A DNA stretch of 64,000 nucleotides from Flavobacteriales bacterium (lineage in GTDB: Bacteria > Bacteroidota > Bacteroidia > Flavobacteriales_G > Salibacteraceae): contig JABMOM010000028.1 of assembly GCA_013204105.1 (NCBI GenBank), forward strand, positions 62,001 through 126,000, read 5' to 3'. A program made the translations under genes and the position numbers. The notes under the pieces were generated by a model. The model saw only the letters and a program-made list of their open reading frames with translations, did not search any database and was not told where the DNA came from. Each line of letters begins with the position of its first letter. The first letter of the stretch is position 1. Shown one piece after another: positions 1 to 9,149 of the stretch.

Positions 1-1010
1 TTTTCAAGGAGAACTTACACGCTCCGTTTGAACAGATCTTCCCGCTGATCAATTCAACTTCCTACTACTCGGTTTATCCCACCGTGATCCAAGTGATCAG
101 CGCATTTGGAGCCTTGGCTTCTAACGACCTCTACCTCTCCTCGTTGATCATCAAGCTTCCTCTGCTGTTGGCGGAGATTGCCACCATCTGGATGCTACCC
201 CAAGTGCTTTTGAAATTCAATATAAGTCCAAAGTATAGCGTCCTCTACATGCTGAATCCTTTGCTGATTATAGATGTCTTAGGCAATGCTCATTTTGAGG
301 CTTTGATGATCTTTTTCGTAGTACTCACCTTGCACCAAATCCAGGAGAAAAACTTTGCACTCGCTGGCGGGGCATTGGCGCTGAGCGTAGCAACCAAGTT
401 GTTCCCATTGCTGATGATTCCCTTTCTCTGGAAAGCATTCAAGGGAAAGGATCGTCTCCAATTCTTCGCGGCCTTTATCTGCTCCAGTTTGATCCTCTTC
501 CTCCCGATCTATTACAAATGGGACTACCTCATGCACTTTTTGGAGAGCATCAATCTCTACTTCCTGCAATTCGAATTCAACGCTAGCATCTATTACGTGG
601 TTAGCAGACTTGGCGAGTCACTGGTGGGCTATAATCCTATTACCGTTGTCGGTCCGATGCTGGGAATGCTCACCGCGCTGGTTGGACTCTACCTTTGGTG
701 GCGACAACCGTGGGGAAGGCTATCTGCGGCGCTTCGCTCTACCTTGTGGCTCTCCCTAGCTTACTATTTACTCGGGACCACGGTGCATCCGTGGTATATC
801 TCCTTTTTGATCATCATCGGGATCTTTTCACGACGACCTTTTGCGGTCATCTGGAGCGTCGTTGTTTTCGTGAGCTACAGTGCTTATGAAACGAGCATTT
901 ACGAGGAAAACATGATTCTCATCGCCTTGGAGTACCTCGTATTGGCCTTGGCAATTTTCTATCCCAAATTCACTCGGAAGCTGATCACATCACCGATTCG
1001 AAACCTGTGA
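1..1010 (+). CDS. Membrane glycosyltransferase, GT-C type (5' truncated)
   Basis: The reading frame is open from base 3 to the stop at 1008-1010, so the gene begins outside the window; the GTG at 84 is only the first start-like codon inside it. About 335 residues are visible, forming many hydrophobic helices with short loops. The pattern (a YSVYP segment after an upstream loop, then a late HPWY motif) is typical of polytopic lipid-linked-sugar mannosyl/glucosyltransferases of Bacteroidota (GT87/DUF2029-like or related GT-C families). Such enzymes transfer a sugar from a polyprenyl-phosphate donor on the periplasmic face. The acidic catalytic loop expected near the N-terminus is outside the window, so donor and acceptor cannot be judged. 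It converges with the MoxR gene, with four bases between the stops. Confidence 0.7.
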   Translation, partial: FKENLHAPFEQIFPLINSTSYYSVYPTVIQVISAFGALASNDLYLSSLIIKLPLLLAEIATIWMLPQVLLKFNISPKYSVLYMLNPLLIIDVLGNAHFEALMIFFVVLTLHQIQEKNFALAGGALALSVATKLFPLLMIPFLWKAFKGKDRLQFFAAFICSSLILFLPIYYKWDYLMHFLESINLYFLQFEFNASIYYVVSRLGESLVGYNPITVVGPMLGMLTALVGLYLWWRQPWGRLSAALRSTLWLSLAYYLLGTTVHPWYISFLIIIGIFSRRPFAVIWSVVVFVSYSAYETSIYEENMILIALEYLVLALAIFYPKFTRKLITSPIRNL

Positions 1011-1014
1011 TGCT

Positions 1015-1995
1015 TTAGGCTTGAGCCTGCTTCATCAGTTCTTCGATGATGTGTTCTGTTGCCACTCCTTCTGCTTCCGCTTTGTAATTCCGGACGATTC
1101 GGTGGCGCAATACATTGGTCGCGACCGCGCGCACATCTTCATTGTCTGGCGTATACCGTCCATTCATCAGGGCGTGACATTTCGCACCCAAGACGAGGTA
1201 TTGACTTGCTCGAGGACCTGCTCCCCAATTCACAAATTCATTCGTGATCTGGGGTGAATATTCTTTTCCAGGGCGCGTAGAATTGGCCAGTTTTACGGCA
1301 AAGTCTATTACGCCATCTGGAACAGGCACTTGCCTTACTAAACTTTGAAAAAAGAGTATCTCTTCAGAAGACATGACCTTATTCAATTGCGCCACATGCG
1401 TTCCTGTAGTAGACTTCACAATTTCCACTTCCTCCTCAAACGAGGGGTAGTCCACCCAAATGTTGAACATAAATCGGTCCAGCTGGGCTTCGGGTAAGGG
1501 GTAGGTTCCCTCCTGTTCGATAGGGTTTTGCGTGGCAAGCACAAAAAAGGGTGGTTCAAGTGGATAACGATGTCCGGCCGTAGTTACAACCCGCTCCTGC
1601 ATGGCTTCGAGCAATGCACTTTGGGTTTTAGGAGGCGTACGGTTGATCTCATCTGCTAGGATGATGTTGGCGAAGATGGGGCCTTTGATGAACTTAAAAT
1701 TTCTGTGCTCATCCAAAATCTCAGAACCGATGATGTCTGATGGCATCAAGTCTGGCGTAAATTGGATCCGGCTGAAATCGAGGCCTAAGGCTTCGCTGAT
1801 CGTGCTGACAAGCAATGTCTTGGCAAGTCCTGGAACTCCGACAAGCAGGCAGTGACCATTGCTGAAGATTGAAGTCAACAGTGCATTCAATACATCCTCT
1901 TGTCCAACAATCACCTTGTTCACTTCAGCCTTTAAGGCCTTCACTTTCACTCCAAAATCATCTGCTGCTTCTACTTCGTCCTTGTATTCTTTCAT
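1015..1995 (-). CDS. MoxR-family AAA+ ATPase
   Basis: A 326-residue protein if started at the ATG at 1995. The frame stays open to 2052, but the extra 19 residues are basic and atypical. Walker A is GVPGLAKT (residues 53-60) and Walker B is ILADE (about 112-116), followed by the NRTPPKTQSALLEAMQE region characteristic of MoxR proteins. A lid domain fills the C-terminal third. MoxR ATPases act as chaperones that insert metals or mature partner proteins, usually with VWA-domain and DUF58 partners. Here no such partner is adjacent: the next minus-strand gene upstream is a TPR protein and downstream lies a convergent glycosyltransferase. The family call is firm; the client is unknown. Confidence 0.92.
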   Translation of the reverse strand: MKEYKDEVEAADDFGVKVKALKAEVNKVIVGQEDVLNALLTSIFSNGHCLLVGVPGLAKTLLVSTISEALGLDFSRIQFTPDLMPSDIIGSEILDEHRNFKFIKGPIFANIILADEINRTPPKTQSALLEAMQERVVTTAGHRYPLEPPFFVLATQNPIEQEGTYPLPEAQLDRFMFNIWVDYPSFEEEVEIVKSTTGTHVAQLNKVMSSEEILFFQSLVRQVPVPDGVIDFAVKLANSTRPGKEYSPQITNEFVNWGAGPRASQYLVLGAKCHALMNGRYTPDNEDVRAVATNVLRHRIVRNYKAEAEGVATEHIIEELMKQAQA

Positions 1996-2087
1996 ATCCG
2001 TTTTACGTGAGCGGTAAATGTACTTATTGCGTTGATTCTTCCGAAGACGCATTGAGCGTCTGATTTACGATTTGCAAGGTTTGAAAA

Positions 2088-2987
2088 TCACTTGCGCGCA
2101 TCGATTTGCTCGATCTGTTCCCGTGCAAATGCCGCCTGTTGCACATCTCCTTTCGTTTCTAATTGCTGGTAGTAAAGTTTTGCGCTGTCGGGTTGTTCCA
2201 TCAATAAATAGGCATAGGCGATATTGCTCAATACTACTGCATCGTTCTTCTGCTTTTCATTGGCGGCAAGAAAGAACTGAAGCGCGGATGAAAAGTCCTG
2301 GGTCATCAGTTTACACGCGCCGAGGTTCGAGTAAAACCGCACATCTGCCGGATACAATTGGGTCATCAGCATCGATATCTGCTCCACTCCATCGATCCTT
2401 GGTTCTGCCATATTGAACAAAGCGTAGCAATAGTCTTGCATGGATCCGGTAAACATCTCATTGATGTCTTCGATGGGTTCATTGTTGGCCCATAGCCATT
2501 CATCGTGGTACTTTTCGTGGAGCCGTATCACGCGTAACACGGCATTGATGTGCTCACCAATCTCCCCTTTCTCGCGCAGCACATAAATCTTTCCGAAGTG
2601 CATGTCTAAACGCTTAGGATAAAGCTTTAGCCCTTCCTCGATGGATTGGATTGCAAGACTGAAAATAGAGTCATCGTATACCAATGCACTGTACATATAA
2701 CCCACAGCCTCTCCCGTCATGGTGTCATTGATCACCATGTGTTCCACTTCAGGTTCTTCGGTCGTCATCTGCACCATCTCCTTTCGACACTCATGGAAGA
2801 AGTAGTTGAACTTAGCTACGAACAGTTGTGCATCATTCGGATTTGCTGACTCCCAGCCTTGGAGCAAGGATGGTATTGTCTCCCAATTCCCCTCTTCAGT
2901 GAGCTGATTAAAAATGTTTTGGTAATCCTCTTGCGCCTGGGTTGAAGCCCCGAGCATGAGTAGGAATGAAAGAAGAAATGTTCGCAT
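2088..2987 (-). CDS. Secreted or periplasmic TPR-repeat protein
   Basis: A 299-residue protein when started at the ATG at 2987, which places a clean signal peptide (MRTFLLSFLLMLGASTQAQ) at the N-terminus; the 13-residue upstream extension is unlikely. The rest is alpha-helical with TPR-like periodicity. The clearest repeats are near the C-terminus (about 215-290), where consecutive helices carry the ALQFFLAA and AYAYLLME patterns. No catalytic motif is visible. It lies 92 bases upstream of moxR on the same strand and may be co-transcribed with it. TPR proteins usually mediate protein-protein contacts; its partner is unknown. Confidence 0.75.
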   Translation of the reverse strand: MRTFLLSFLLMLGASTQAQEDYQNIFNQLTEEGNWETIPSLLQGWESANPNDAQLFVAKFNYFFHECRKEMVQMTTEEPEVEHMVINDTMTGEAVGYMYSALVYDDSIFSLAIQSIEEGLKLYPKRLDMHFGKIYVLREKGEIGEHINAVLRVIRLHEKYHDEWLWANNEPIEDINEMFTGSMQDYCYALFNMAEPRIDGVEQISMLMTQLYPADVRFYSNLGACKLMTQDFSSALQFFLAANEKQKNDAVVLSNIAYAYLLMEQPDSAKLYYQQLETKGDVQQAAFAREQIEQIDARK

Positions 2988-3067
2988 GGCGATGAAGGTA
3001 ATAGATTGAAGAGGTATGCGGTGCAACGAAGCAGGTTGCGCAATGATTTTTATGATTTAGTGATCAT

Positions 3068-3075
3068 TAGATTTG
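3068..3075 (+). promoter_or_regulatory. Candidate Bacteroidota -7 element
   Basis: TAGATTTG fits the TAnnTTTG consensus and lies 20 bases upstream of the acetyltransferase ATG at 3095. The nearest TTG at 3036-3038 is too far away to be a good -33 element, so this is only half a promoter. Confidence 0.3.
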
Positions 3076-3094
3076 ATGCAGTAATCACACCCCC

Positions 3095-3646
3095 ATGGTA
3101 AACGAAACAGTCTTCGATCACTTCCCAAAACTGACCACCCGTCGTTTGGTACTGCGCGACATTGAGATTGAAGACGCCGAAGCCATCATGCACATGCGGT
3201 CGAATAAGATGATCAACCGTTTCATTCCCCGGCCCGAAACGATAGAACTAGAGAGCGCCATTCAGTTGGTCGACCGAACACAAAAGGCATTCGAACACAA
3301 GCAAGCCATTGGATTTGCCGGCGTCTTACGCGGTCACCATACGATCATAGGGACCTGTGGCTTGATGAACATCGAGGTCGAGCATCGCCACGCAGAGATC
3401 GGAGGGGAAATGGCGACCGAGTACTGGGGAAAAGGAATCGCACAAGAGGCCTTTGAGGAGATCGTCCGATTTGGCCTAGAGGATTTGCGCTTGCACACGA
3501 TAGAGGCCAAGGTAAACCCAGAGAACCGAGGTGCCGTCCACCTGCTCGAGCAGCGAGGTTTTAAAAGAGAAGGCTACTTCAAAGATCGAGGCTTCTTCAA
3601 TGGAAGGTACCAGGACTTGGCGGTGTACACGCTGTTTGGGGATTAG
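3095..3646 (+). CDS. GNAT-family N-acetyltransferase (RimJ/RimL type)
   Basis: A 183-residue protein of normal length for the family. It starts with the typical LTTRRLVLRDI strand of RimJ/RimL-like acetyltransferases. The acetyl-CoA pyrophosphate-binding segment is EYWGKGIAQEA (about residues 109-119), matching the family Q/RxxGxG/A loop, followed by NPENRGAVHLLEQRGFKREG, the conserved C-terminal signature. These enzymes use acetyl-CoA to acetylate an amine, often a protein N-terminus, antibiotic or small metabolite; the substrate cannot be read from sequence. It is a single gene, divergent from the TPR gene, and is followed by a non-coding repeat region. Confidence 0.9.
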   Translation: MVNETVFDHFPKLTTRRLVLRDIEIEDAEAIMHMRSNKMINRFIPRPETIELESAIQLVDRTQKAFEHKQAIGFAGVLRGHHTIIGTCGLMNIEVEHRHAEIGGEMATEYWGKGIAQEAFEEIVRFGLEDLRLHTIEAKVNPENRGAVHLLEQRGFKREGYFKDRGFFNGRYQDLAVYTLFGD

Positions 3647-3909
3647 CTCACTGAGCTCGGCTTCGCCTCGCTTGGGGAGTAGGGATTAGGGATTAGTGAA
3701 TAAGCATTAGCTCATCAGTTCATTAGCTCATTGTTGTTGCAGTTGAGATTGAAAACTCGCAGCTAGCTTCTGGCTACTGGCGGCTGGCTTGTGCAACGGC
3801 CAGCCCAAGCAATTTTACTGGAAGGACTTTCTAACCATCCGAGATTGCAGTGGCAGTTGAGTTTGAAGTTGCAAGCGAATGAAACGCGTGACTTGTTTAT
3901 CTTTCGCCC
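3647..3909. repeat. Modular intergenic repeat, copy 1
   Basis: Non-coding stretch built from short modules that recur in the same order at 11195-11370. In order they are CTCACTGAGCTCGGCTTCGC, then runs of GGGATTAG/GGGAGTAG, then ATTAGCTCATTAG-like units, then TTGCAGTTG, then AGCTTCTGGC and GCTGGCT. A hairpin (GGCTGGC at 3782-3788 with GCCAGCC at 3799-3805) lies inside. No ORF with coding character was found. It separates the acetyltransferase from the DUF1853 gene. Confidence 0.7.
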
Positions 3910-4731
3910 ATGTTCAGTTCAGAAGAAATCGGGCGGTTGAGTGCTTTGGGATTGTATCAGTGTAGTTCTCTGCTGGCTGAAGCGGAGATTCCGGGGGTTG
4001 CCTTATTCGAGATGGACTTAGACCCCAGCTTTCCTCCTTTTGAAACGATCCTTCCCGAGGGCTTGGTAATCGGCAAATGCGCCGAGGCCTATATGAAGCA
4101 CTATCTCCATTGCCATCCGGACTTTGAATTGATCGCAGACAATGTGCAAGTGGTGGTAGAAGGAGGAACCTTAGGCGAATTTGACTTTTTCTACCGGGAT
4201 CTGAAGCTCGACAAAACGGTGCACTTAGAGATGGCTTGCAAGTGGTACTTACTAGATCCTGATGCGGTACAAGGGGAAGAATGGACAGGCCCGAATCGGC
4301 GAGATTTTTTATCTCAAAAGCTTAAAAAGCTCTACGAACAACAATTCGCGCTGTTGAATGATCCCCGATCCTTACCGCGTTTGAAGGAAATTGGAATTGA
4401 CCCGCGTGCAAGCGAGCAGCGATTGGCACTCCCTGGCTTTGCGTTTGTGCCCTCCGCATATGAAGGAAGCGACCCCTCCATTAGTCCATCGGCCATCGCA
4501 GGAACGTGGTGTCGCATGGAAGAATTCTTAGCTCGGGAGGATGAAGGCAATCAGCATTACTTATGCGAGCGTAAAGAATGGCTCATTGACCCAATGTACA
4601 ACCGAACATGGCACGCACGCCCGAGCATCGTAGATGAACTTACCAAACAGCTGAAGCAGAAGTATTCGCCCATGGTGTGGACACTGCACCCTGATGGCTC
4701 AGTGGAGCGAACCTTTATTGTTTGGTGGTAA
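3910..4731 (+). CDS. DUF1853 family protein
   Basis: A 273-residue protein. The core matches DUF1853: GEFDFFYRD (E90, D92) is followed by HLEMACKWYL (E107, K111) and then a W-x-GPNRRDFLSQK segment. From memory, this family belongs to the PD-(D/E)XK nuclease-like superfamily. The spaced acidic residues and lysine would be the remnant active site, but nuclease activity has not been established for the family as far as I know. No signal peptide, so probably cytoplasmic. It stands alone between a repeat region and the sulfurtransferase gene. The family call is good; the function is unknown. Confidence 0.75.
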   Translation: MFSSEEIGRLSALGLYQCSSLLAEAEIPGVALFEMDLDPSFPPFETILPEGLVIGKCAEAYMKHYLHCHPDFELIADNVQVVVEGGTLGEFDFFYRDLKLDKTVHLEMACKWYLLDPDAVQGEEWTGPNRRDFLSQKLKKLYEQQFALLNDPRSLPRLKEIGIDPRASEQRLALPGFAFVPSAYEGSDPSISPSAIAGTWCRMEEFLAREDEGNQHYLCERKEWLIDPMYNRTWHARPSIVDELTKQLKQKYSPMVWTLHPDGSVERTFIVWW

Positions 4732-4802
4732 TTTGAGTTCGCGACCCGCTGCCTCGGGGAGGAATTTACTTTTAGATATCCGTTTAGTCAAACAGCAATA
4801 CC

Positions 4803-5621
4803 ATGCCTAGCCCCCTACTTTCCGCAGCTGCCTTCCTGTCATTGATCAACGGCCCTGAACTTGTCATCCTAGACGCCACCTTTGGTCCGAATGCACAAGA
4901 GCAATACCTCCAATCGCACATCAAAGGAGCCCACTGGGTAGACCTCAACCGTCAACTTTCTGACATCGGGCCAGACCCAAGCAGAGGAGGCAGACATCCT
5001 CTTCCATCTGCCAGTGACTTTGCCCAGACGCTGGGTAAGTTGGGCATTGACCCTACTTCTAAGGTCGCGATATACGATCGGAACTTCGGTGCACTTGCGG
5101 CGGCGCGTTGCTGGTGGATGCTGCGGTCAATGGGGCACGAAAACGCTTGGGTCATCGACGGCGGATTGCAAGCAATACAGCAAGAGGGTGGAATCATCTC
5201 ATCAAGTCAAGCACCCGAACCCGCTGAAAAGCCACCTTATCCAACTTCAGAATGGCAGCTTCCCCTATTATCTATGCGAGGATTGGAAGAAAGGAAAGGA
5301 GAGGGCTCTGTACTCATCGACGTGCGTGAGGCCGATCGATTCAACGGCATCCATGAACCCATTGATCTCATCGCCGGACATATTCCTGGAGCTCTGAATG
5401 TTCCCTATACCCAAAACCTCAATGAAGATGGCACCTTTAAATCTCCTGAGGCATTGTCAACTTTGTACGGCCCGTTGATTGGAAAAGATGAAGATGTAGC
5501 ATTTTACTGCGGTTCAGGGGTTACCGCTTGCCATGGAATCCTTGCCTTGGCCCATGCAACAGGTCGCATGGCCGCTTTGTATCCAGGGTCTTGGAGTGAG
5601 TGGTCAAGGAATGAACATTGA
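4803..5621 (+). CDS. Sulfurtransferase, 3-mercaptopyruvate type (tandem rhodanese)
   Basis: A 272-residue protein with two rhodanese domains: an inactive N-terminal one (about 5-135) and a catalytic C-terminal one (about 160-270). The active-site loop is CGSGVTA with the nucleophile at C236. The CGSGVTA form, rather than CRKGVTA, is the mark of 3-mercaptopyruvate sulfurtransferases over thiosulfate sulfurtransferases. The reaction moves a sulfane sulfur from mercaptopyruvate to a thiol or cyanide acceptor, giving pyruvate. No signal peptide, so cytoplasmic. It is monocistronic, 141 bases before the fasciclin gene. SseA is the E. coli homologue; I leave the symbol empty because many paralogues exist. 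Confidence 0.88.
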   Translation: MPSPLLSAAAFLSLINGPELVILDATFGPNAQEQYLQSHIKGAHWVDLNRQLSDIGPDPSRGGRHPLPSASDFAQTLGKLGIDPTSKVAIYDRNFGALAAARCWWMLRSMGHENAWVIDGGLQAIQQEGGIISSSQAPEPAEKPPYPTSEWQLPLLSMRGLEERKGEGSVLIDVREADRFNGIHEPIDLIAGHIPGALNVPYTQNLNEDGTFKSPEALSTLYGPLIGKDEDVAFYCGSGVTACHGILALAHATGRMAALYPGSWSEWSRNEH

Positions 5622-5762
5622 AACCAAAGGGTGATGAACAGCTATAAACCCATTCCCTCAAATGTTAACTTTTCAATGTCGATACATTTATTTTAAGCAA
5701 TCGTAAACTTTCTTGAAACGATAGTGTTTAAACTTTCAACTCAAACATTAAACAAAATCGTT

Positions 5763-7736
5763 ATGAACCGAATTATGTTACGCTTTAAAATGAGGATTTT
5801 GGCATTGGCTGGAGCTTTGCTTCTTTCAGGCCTAGCCGTAAACGCACAAACCAACGTATTTGATGACATCATCTCTACGAGTGCCAACCACACGTATTTA
5901 AAAGCTGCTCTCGAGCAGGAAGGATTGGACGCTGCCCTTCAAAATGGCGCTTCCACCTTGACCGTTTTTGCACCGACCAACCAAGCGTTCGAAAACCTTG
6001 CAGATGCTTTGGACACCAACATCGCGGGTCTTTTGGCGTTGGGAAACCTTGACGAAGTGTTATTGTACCACGTACTTGGAACAACCGTTGCTTCTTCAGC
6101 AGTTACAAATGGCGCGATTGTAACGCCTTTGAATACTGTAAACACCATCAAAATGACGAAAACCAGTGCTGGTGCAGTCTACGCAAACCAAGCATTGGTT
6201 AATGCGGCTGATTTAACAGCTGACAATGGTGTTGTTCATTCTGTTGACGCTGTTCTTCTACCCTCTGAAACGGTAGTAGACATCGCGCTTGACAATGGCT
6301 TCTCTACCTTGGCGACTGCAGTAGTTACTGCTGAGCTTCTTCCTGCGCTTACAGCTCCTTTGGCATCCCTTACCGTATTCGCTCCTACCAACGATGCTTT
6401 TGACAACCTCGCTACGGCGCTTAACACAGACATCAATGGACTGTTGGCCTTGACCAACCTTTCAGACATCTTAGTGTACCACGTTTTGGGAGCAGAAGTT
6501 GAAGCAAGCATGATCACCAATGGTGATATCGTGAACCCTTTGAGCGCTACCAACACCTTGAAGTTGACCAAGACGTCTACCGGAGAGGTTTACATCAACC
6601 AAGCGATGGTTTCTACTGCAGATATCGCTGCAGACAATGGAATCGTACATGTATTGGATGCCGTGCTACTTCCATCTGAAACAGTGGTTGACGTAGCATT
6701 GGACAATGGTTTCTCCACATTGGCAACAGCAGTTGTGACAGCAGAATTACTTCCTGCATTGACAGATCCTTTGGCCGGCTTGACGGTATTTGCTCCGACC
6801 AACGAAGCTTTCGATAGCCTCGCATCTAGCTTGAACACCGACATCAATGGCCTTCTTGCTTTGAGCAATTTGGGAGATATCTTGACGTACCACGTGCTCG
6901 GTTCTGAAGTAATGGCCGGTGATATTACAAACGGTGCGGTGGTTTCTCCACTCAGCGCTACCAACACCTTGAAGCTTACCAAGACATCTGGCGGCATGGT
7001 GTACGTAAATCAAGCCATGGTAACTACTGCCGATATCATGGCGGACAACGGTTACGTGCATGTACTTGATCAAGTTGTACTTCCAAACGAAACGGTTGTG
7101 GATGTAGCACTTGACAACGGCTTTTCTACACTGGCCACTGCAGTGATCACCGCTGAATTGTTGCCAGCATTGACAGATCCATTCATGGAGTACACTGTCT
7201 TTGCTCCAACCAATGAGGCATTCGACGCATTGGCTGCAGGTTTGAATACCGACATCGCTGGCCTACTGGCACTTGAGACGCTATCTGACATTCTACTCTA
7301 CCACGTGGTTTCGGGTACGGTACTTTCTACCGAACTCGCAAACGGTGATGTACCAACATTAAATGGCTTGAGTGTGACCATAGACCTTACCAACGGTGTA
7401 ATGGTGAACAGCGCAACCGTTACTTCCGCAGACATTGCAGCTGACAACGGTGTAGTGCACGTCATTGACGGAGTGCTGTTACCTATTCCTGCTGGAGTGA
7501 ATGATGTTACATCTGAAAATGTGAACGTCTTCCCTAATCCAGCAGTAGACGTATTGATGATCAGCAATTTCAACAACGCACGTTACGAAATCATCGACAT
7601 CAAAGGAGCTGTGATCCTTCAAGGTTTCGTTTCTGACAACAACGCCATCGAAGTTTCAACCCTCGACCAAGGTTCGTACTTCGTACGCTTGCAAAAGGAA
7701 GATGCAGTTGCTCAGCGCACCTTCATCAAGCTGTAA
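5763..7736 (+). CDS. Secreted protein with four fasciclin domains and a T9SS type A tail
   Basis: A 657-residue protein from the ATG at 5763; the frame opens earlier at 5724, but the added residues would bury the signal peptide (MRILALAGALLLSGLAVNAQ). Four FAS1 domains follow, each with the H1 block TVFAPTNxAF and the H2 block LxYHVLG. Domains 2-4 repeat with an exact 411-bp (137-residue) period at DNA level. The C-terminus (about 585-657) is a type A sorting domain: NVFPNPAVD, a DIKGAVI strand, then GSYFVRL and TFIKL. FAS1 domains mediate cell or matrix adhesion, so this is probably a surface adhesin exported by T9SS. A terminator follows directly. Confidence 0.93.
   Translation: MNRIMLRFKMRILALAGALLLSGLAVNAQTNVFDDIISTSANHTYLKAALEQEGLDAALQNGASTLTVFAPTNQAFENLADALDTNIAGLLALGNLDEVLLYHVLGTTVASSAVTNGAIVTPLNTVNTIKMTKTSAGAVYANQALVNAADLTADNGVVHSVDAVLLPSETVVDIALDNGFSTLATAVVTAELLPALTAPLASLTVFAPTNDAFDNLATALNTDINGLLALTNLSDILVYHVLGAEVEASMITNGDIVNPLSATNTLKLTKTSTGEVYINQAMVSTADIAADNGIVHVLDAVLLPSETVVDVALDNGFSTLATAVVTAELLPALTDPLAGLTVFAPTNEAFDSLASSLNTDINGLLALSNLGDILTYHVLGSEVMAGDITNGAVVSPLSATNTLKLTKTSGGMVYVNQAMVTTADIMADNGYVHVLDQVVLPNETVVDVALDNGFSTLATAVITAELLPALTDPFMEYTVFAPTNEAFDALAAGLNTDIAGLLALETLSDILLYHVVSGTVLSTELANGDVPTLNGLSVTIDLTNGVMVNSATVTSADIAADNGVVHVIDGVLLPIPAGVNDVTSENVNVFPNPAVDVLMISNFNNARYEIIDIKGAVILQGFVSDNNAIEVSTLDQGSYFVRLQKEDAVAQRTFIKL
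6291..7487 (+). repeat. 411-bp tandem repeat encoding FAS1 domains 2-4
   Basis: The segment encoding DNGFSTLATAV recurs at 6291, 6702 and 7113, exactly 411 bases apart. Each unit also carries matching stretches for AELLPALT, TVFAPTN, NTDIxGLLAL and YHV. The first FAS1 domain of the gene (from about 5865) is more divergent and not in this register. The regular phase indicates internal tandem duplication inside the gene. Confidence 0.85.
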
Positions 7737-7782
7737 ACAGAACCATATAGCATACGGTCGGGATTGCCGGCCGGTCGATAAA

Positions 7783-7809
7783 GAGCTCAGCAACTTGCTG
7801 GGCTCTTTT
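7783..7809 (+). terminator. Intrinsic terminator of the fasciclin gene
   Basis: Inverted repeat GAGCTCAGCAA / TTGCTGGGCTC (one G-T mismatch, tight loop), followed by a short T run, 46 bases after the stop codon. Confidence 0.75.
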
Positions 7810-8061
7810 CATTTTATCCTGTCCAGCCGCCATTATTTCATTGAGGGTATCAAATACAAAACTTTCCGGGCGATGCATGGGCCATTGGAATTGTACATTG
7901 CGCTCATAGAACTAACCCACTCATTCGATGAGGCTCAGCGCAGGGAGATCGCATTGGAAACAGCTCCCTTCCGGTAGGATTTTTCATCCATGGACCTTGA
8001 TTGAATCATTACAAGACTTCACCAAGACTCGCTCGAGCTCAAGGGCTCATGCATACGCCAT
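7810..8061. other. Intergenic region without a supported gene
   Basis: Between the fasciclin terminator and the oxidoreductase start. A frame entering from the fasciclin gene continues to 7977, but it has no convincing start, crosses the terminator and resembles nothing I recognise. The sequence could be decayed coding DNA or simply spacer; no repeat module or RNA element is visible. Confidence 0.5.
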
Positions 8062-9036
8062 ATGAAAGCAGCCATAAGATATCAATACGGTGGTCCAGCA
8101 GTGATCTCCATCGAAGATGTGCCGAAACCTAACCCCAAAAAAGGCGAGGTACTCATTCGCGTACACTCCACCACCATCAATCGCACGGATGGTGGAATTC
8201 TGCGCGGCAAGCCCTACTTGATACGCGCCTTTTCGGGTCTTTCGAGGCCCAGAAAAACGACCCCAGGAACCGACTTCGCTGGAGTCGTGGAATCCATTGG
8301 AGAAGGCGTTACCTCTTGGAAGCCTGGCGATCGCGTCATGGGCTTAAACGACCATGGGAACGCCGCATCTCAGGCGGAGTTCATGGTAACGGATGCCTCC
8401 GTCCACATGATCATAATTCCGGAAGGGATCTCCTATCAAAACGCCGTGGCCTCGCTAGAAGGAGCGCATTATGCATTGAATTTCTTAAACAAGTTTTCAC
8501 TCCAGGCGGGAGATCGGGTCCTCATCAACGGCGGTACCGGTGGCATAGGCTCAGCGGCCATCCAATTGGCGAAGGCTGAGGGTCTGCACGTGACAGCAAC
8601 CAGTAGTACTGCGTACATGGACAAGGTGAAAGCTCTGGGTGCAGATGAGGTGATTGATTACACGAAAGAGGACTTCACCTTGCAGGATAACATTTACGAT
8701 CATGTCTTCGACGAAGTGGGGAAGCGAACGTTCTTCGAATGCAGACGGATCCTCAAACCCGGGGGGATTTACATTTCAACCGAGTTAGGTCCCTACTGGC
8801 AGAACATTTGGTTGGCGCTGATTACTCCCTTAGTCGGTGGTCGGAAAGTGATCTTCCCTGTACCTGTGGACATACCCAGCACCCTTGTATCCATGCGGGA
8901 TCATCTTGAACGCGGCAGCTTCTCCCCGCTGATCGATCGAAGCTATTCGCTTGCCGATATTCGCGAAGGATACACCTATGTGGAGAGCGGTGAGAAAAAG
9001 GGAAACGTCATACTAGAGCTCAACCAAAGTAATTGA
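8062..9036 (+). CDS. Zinc-independent MDR oxidoreductase (quinone reductase-like)
   Basis: A 324-residue medium-chain dehydrogenase/reductase. The N-terminal GroES-like domain (about 1-125) contains TPGTDFAGVVESIGEGV and lacks the Cys/His ligands of the catalytic zinc. The Rossmann domain has the nucleotide-binding motif GGTGGIGSAA (about 158-167) and the ALGADEVIDY segment typical of NAD(P)H:quinone oxidoreductase/zeta-crystallin-like members. It probably reduces quinones or enones with NADPH in the cytoplasm; the substrate is not readable. It is a single gene with a short gap to the next small membrane protein gene. Confidence 0.88.
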   Translation: MKAAIRYQYGGPAVISIEDVPKPNPKKGEVLIRVHSTTINRTDGGILRGKPYLIRAFSGLSRPRKTTPGTDFAGVVESIGEGVTSWKPGDRVMGLNDHGNAASQAEFMVTDASVHMIIIPEGISYQNAVASLEGAHYALNFLNKFSLQAGDRVLINGGTGGIGSAAIQLAKAEGLHVTATSSTAYMDKVKALGADEVIDYTKEDFTLQDNIYDHVFDEVGKRTFFECRRILKPGGIYISTELGPYWQNIWLALITPLVGGRKVIFPVPVDIPSTLVSMRDHLERGSFSPLIDRSYSLADIREGYTYVESGEKKGNVILELNQSN

Positions 9037-9149
9037 ACGCATAAGCCTCGTGGGATGAGAATGACGTTGGCTGAAAAGTGAATGAAAGCCTCATTGCATG
9101 TTCTTCTTTAAAATTATTATACTTTTCATCTTTCCTAAACCTCACGCCT

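Noticed and set aside
3647-3909. GGGATTAG tandem repeats as a telomere-like or origin feature
   Set aside because: Only a few imperfect units are present, mixed with other modules and repeated in a second intergenic region; no DnaA boxes or AT-rich unwinding region were seen.
6291-7487. Possible CRISPR or other repeat array
   Set aside because: Units are 411 bases, in frame and coding for FAS1 domains, so they are internal gene repeats, not short direct repeats with unique spacers.
7702-7977. 91-codon frame running from the end of the fasciclin gene
   Set aside because: Crosses the terminator, has no credible start and no similarity I can recognise.
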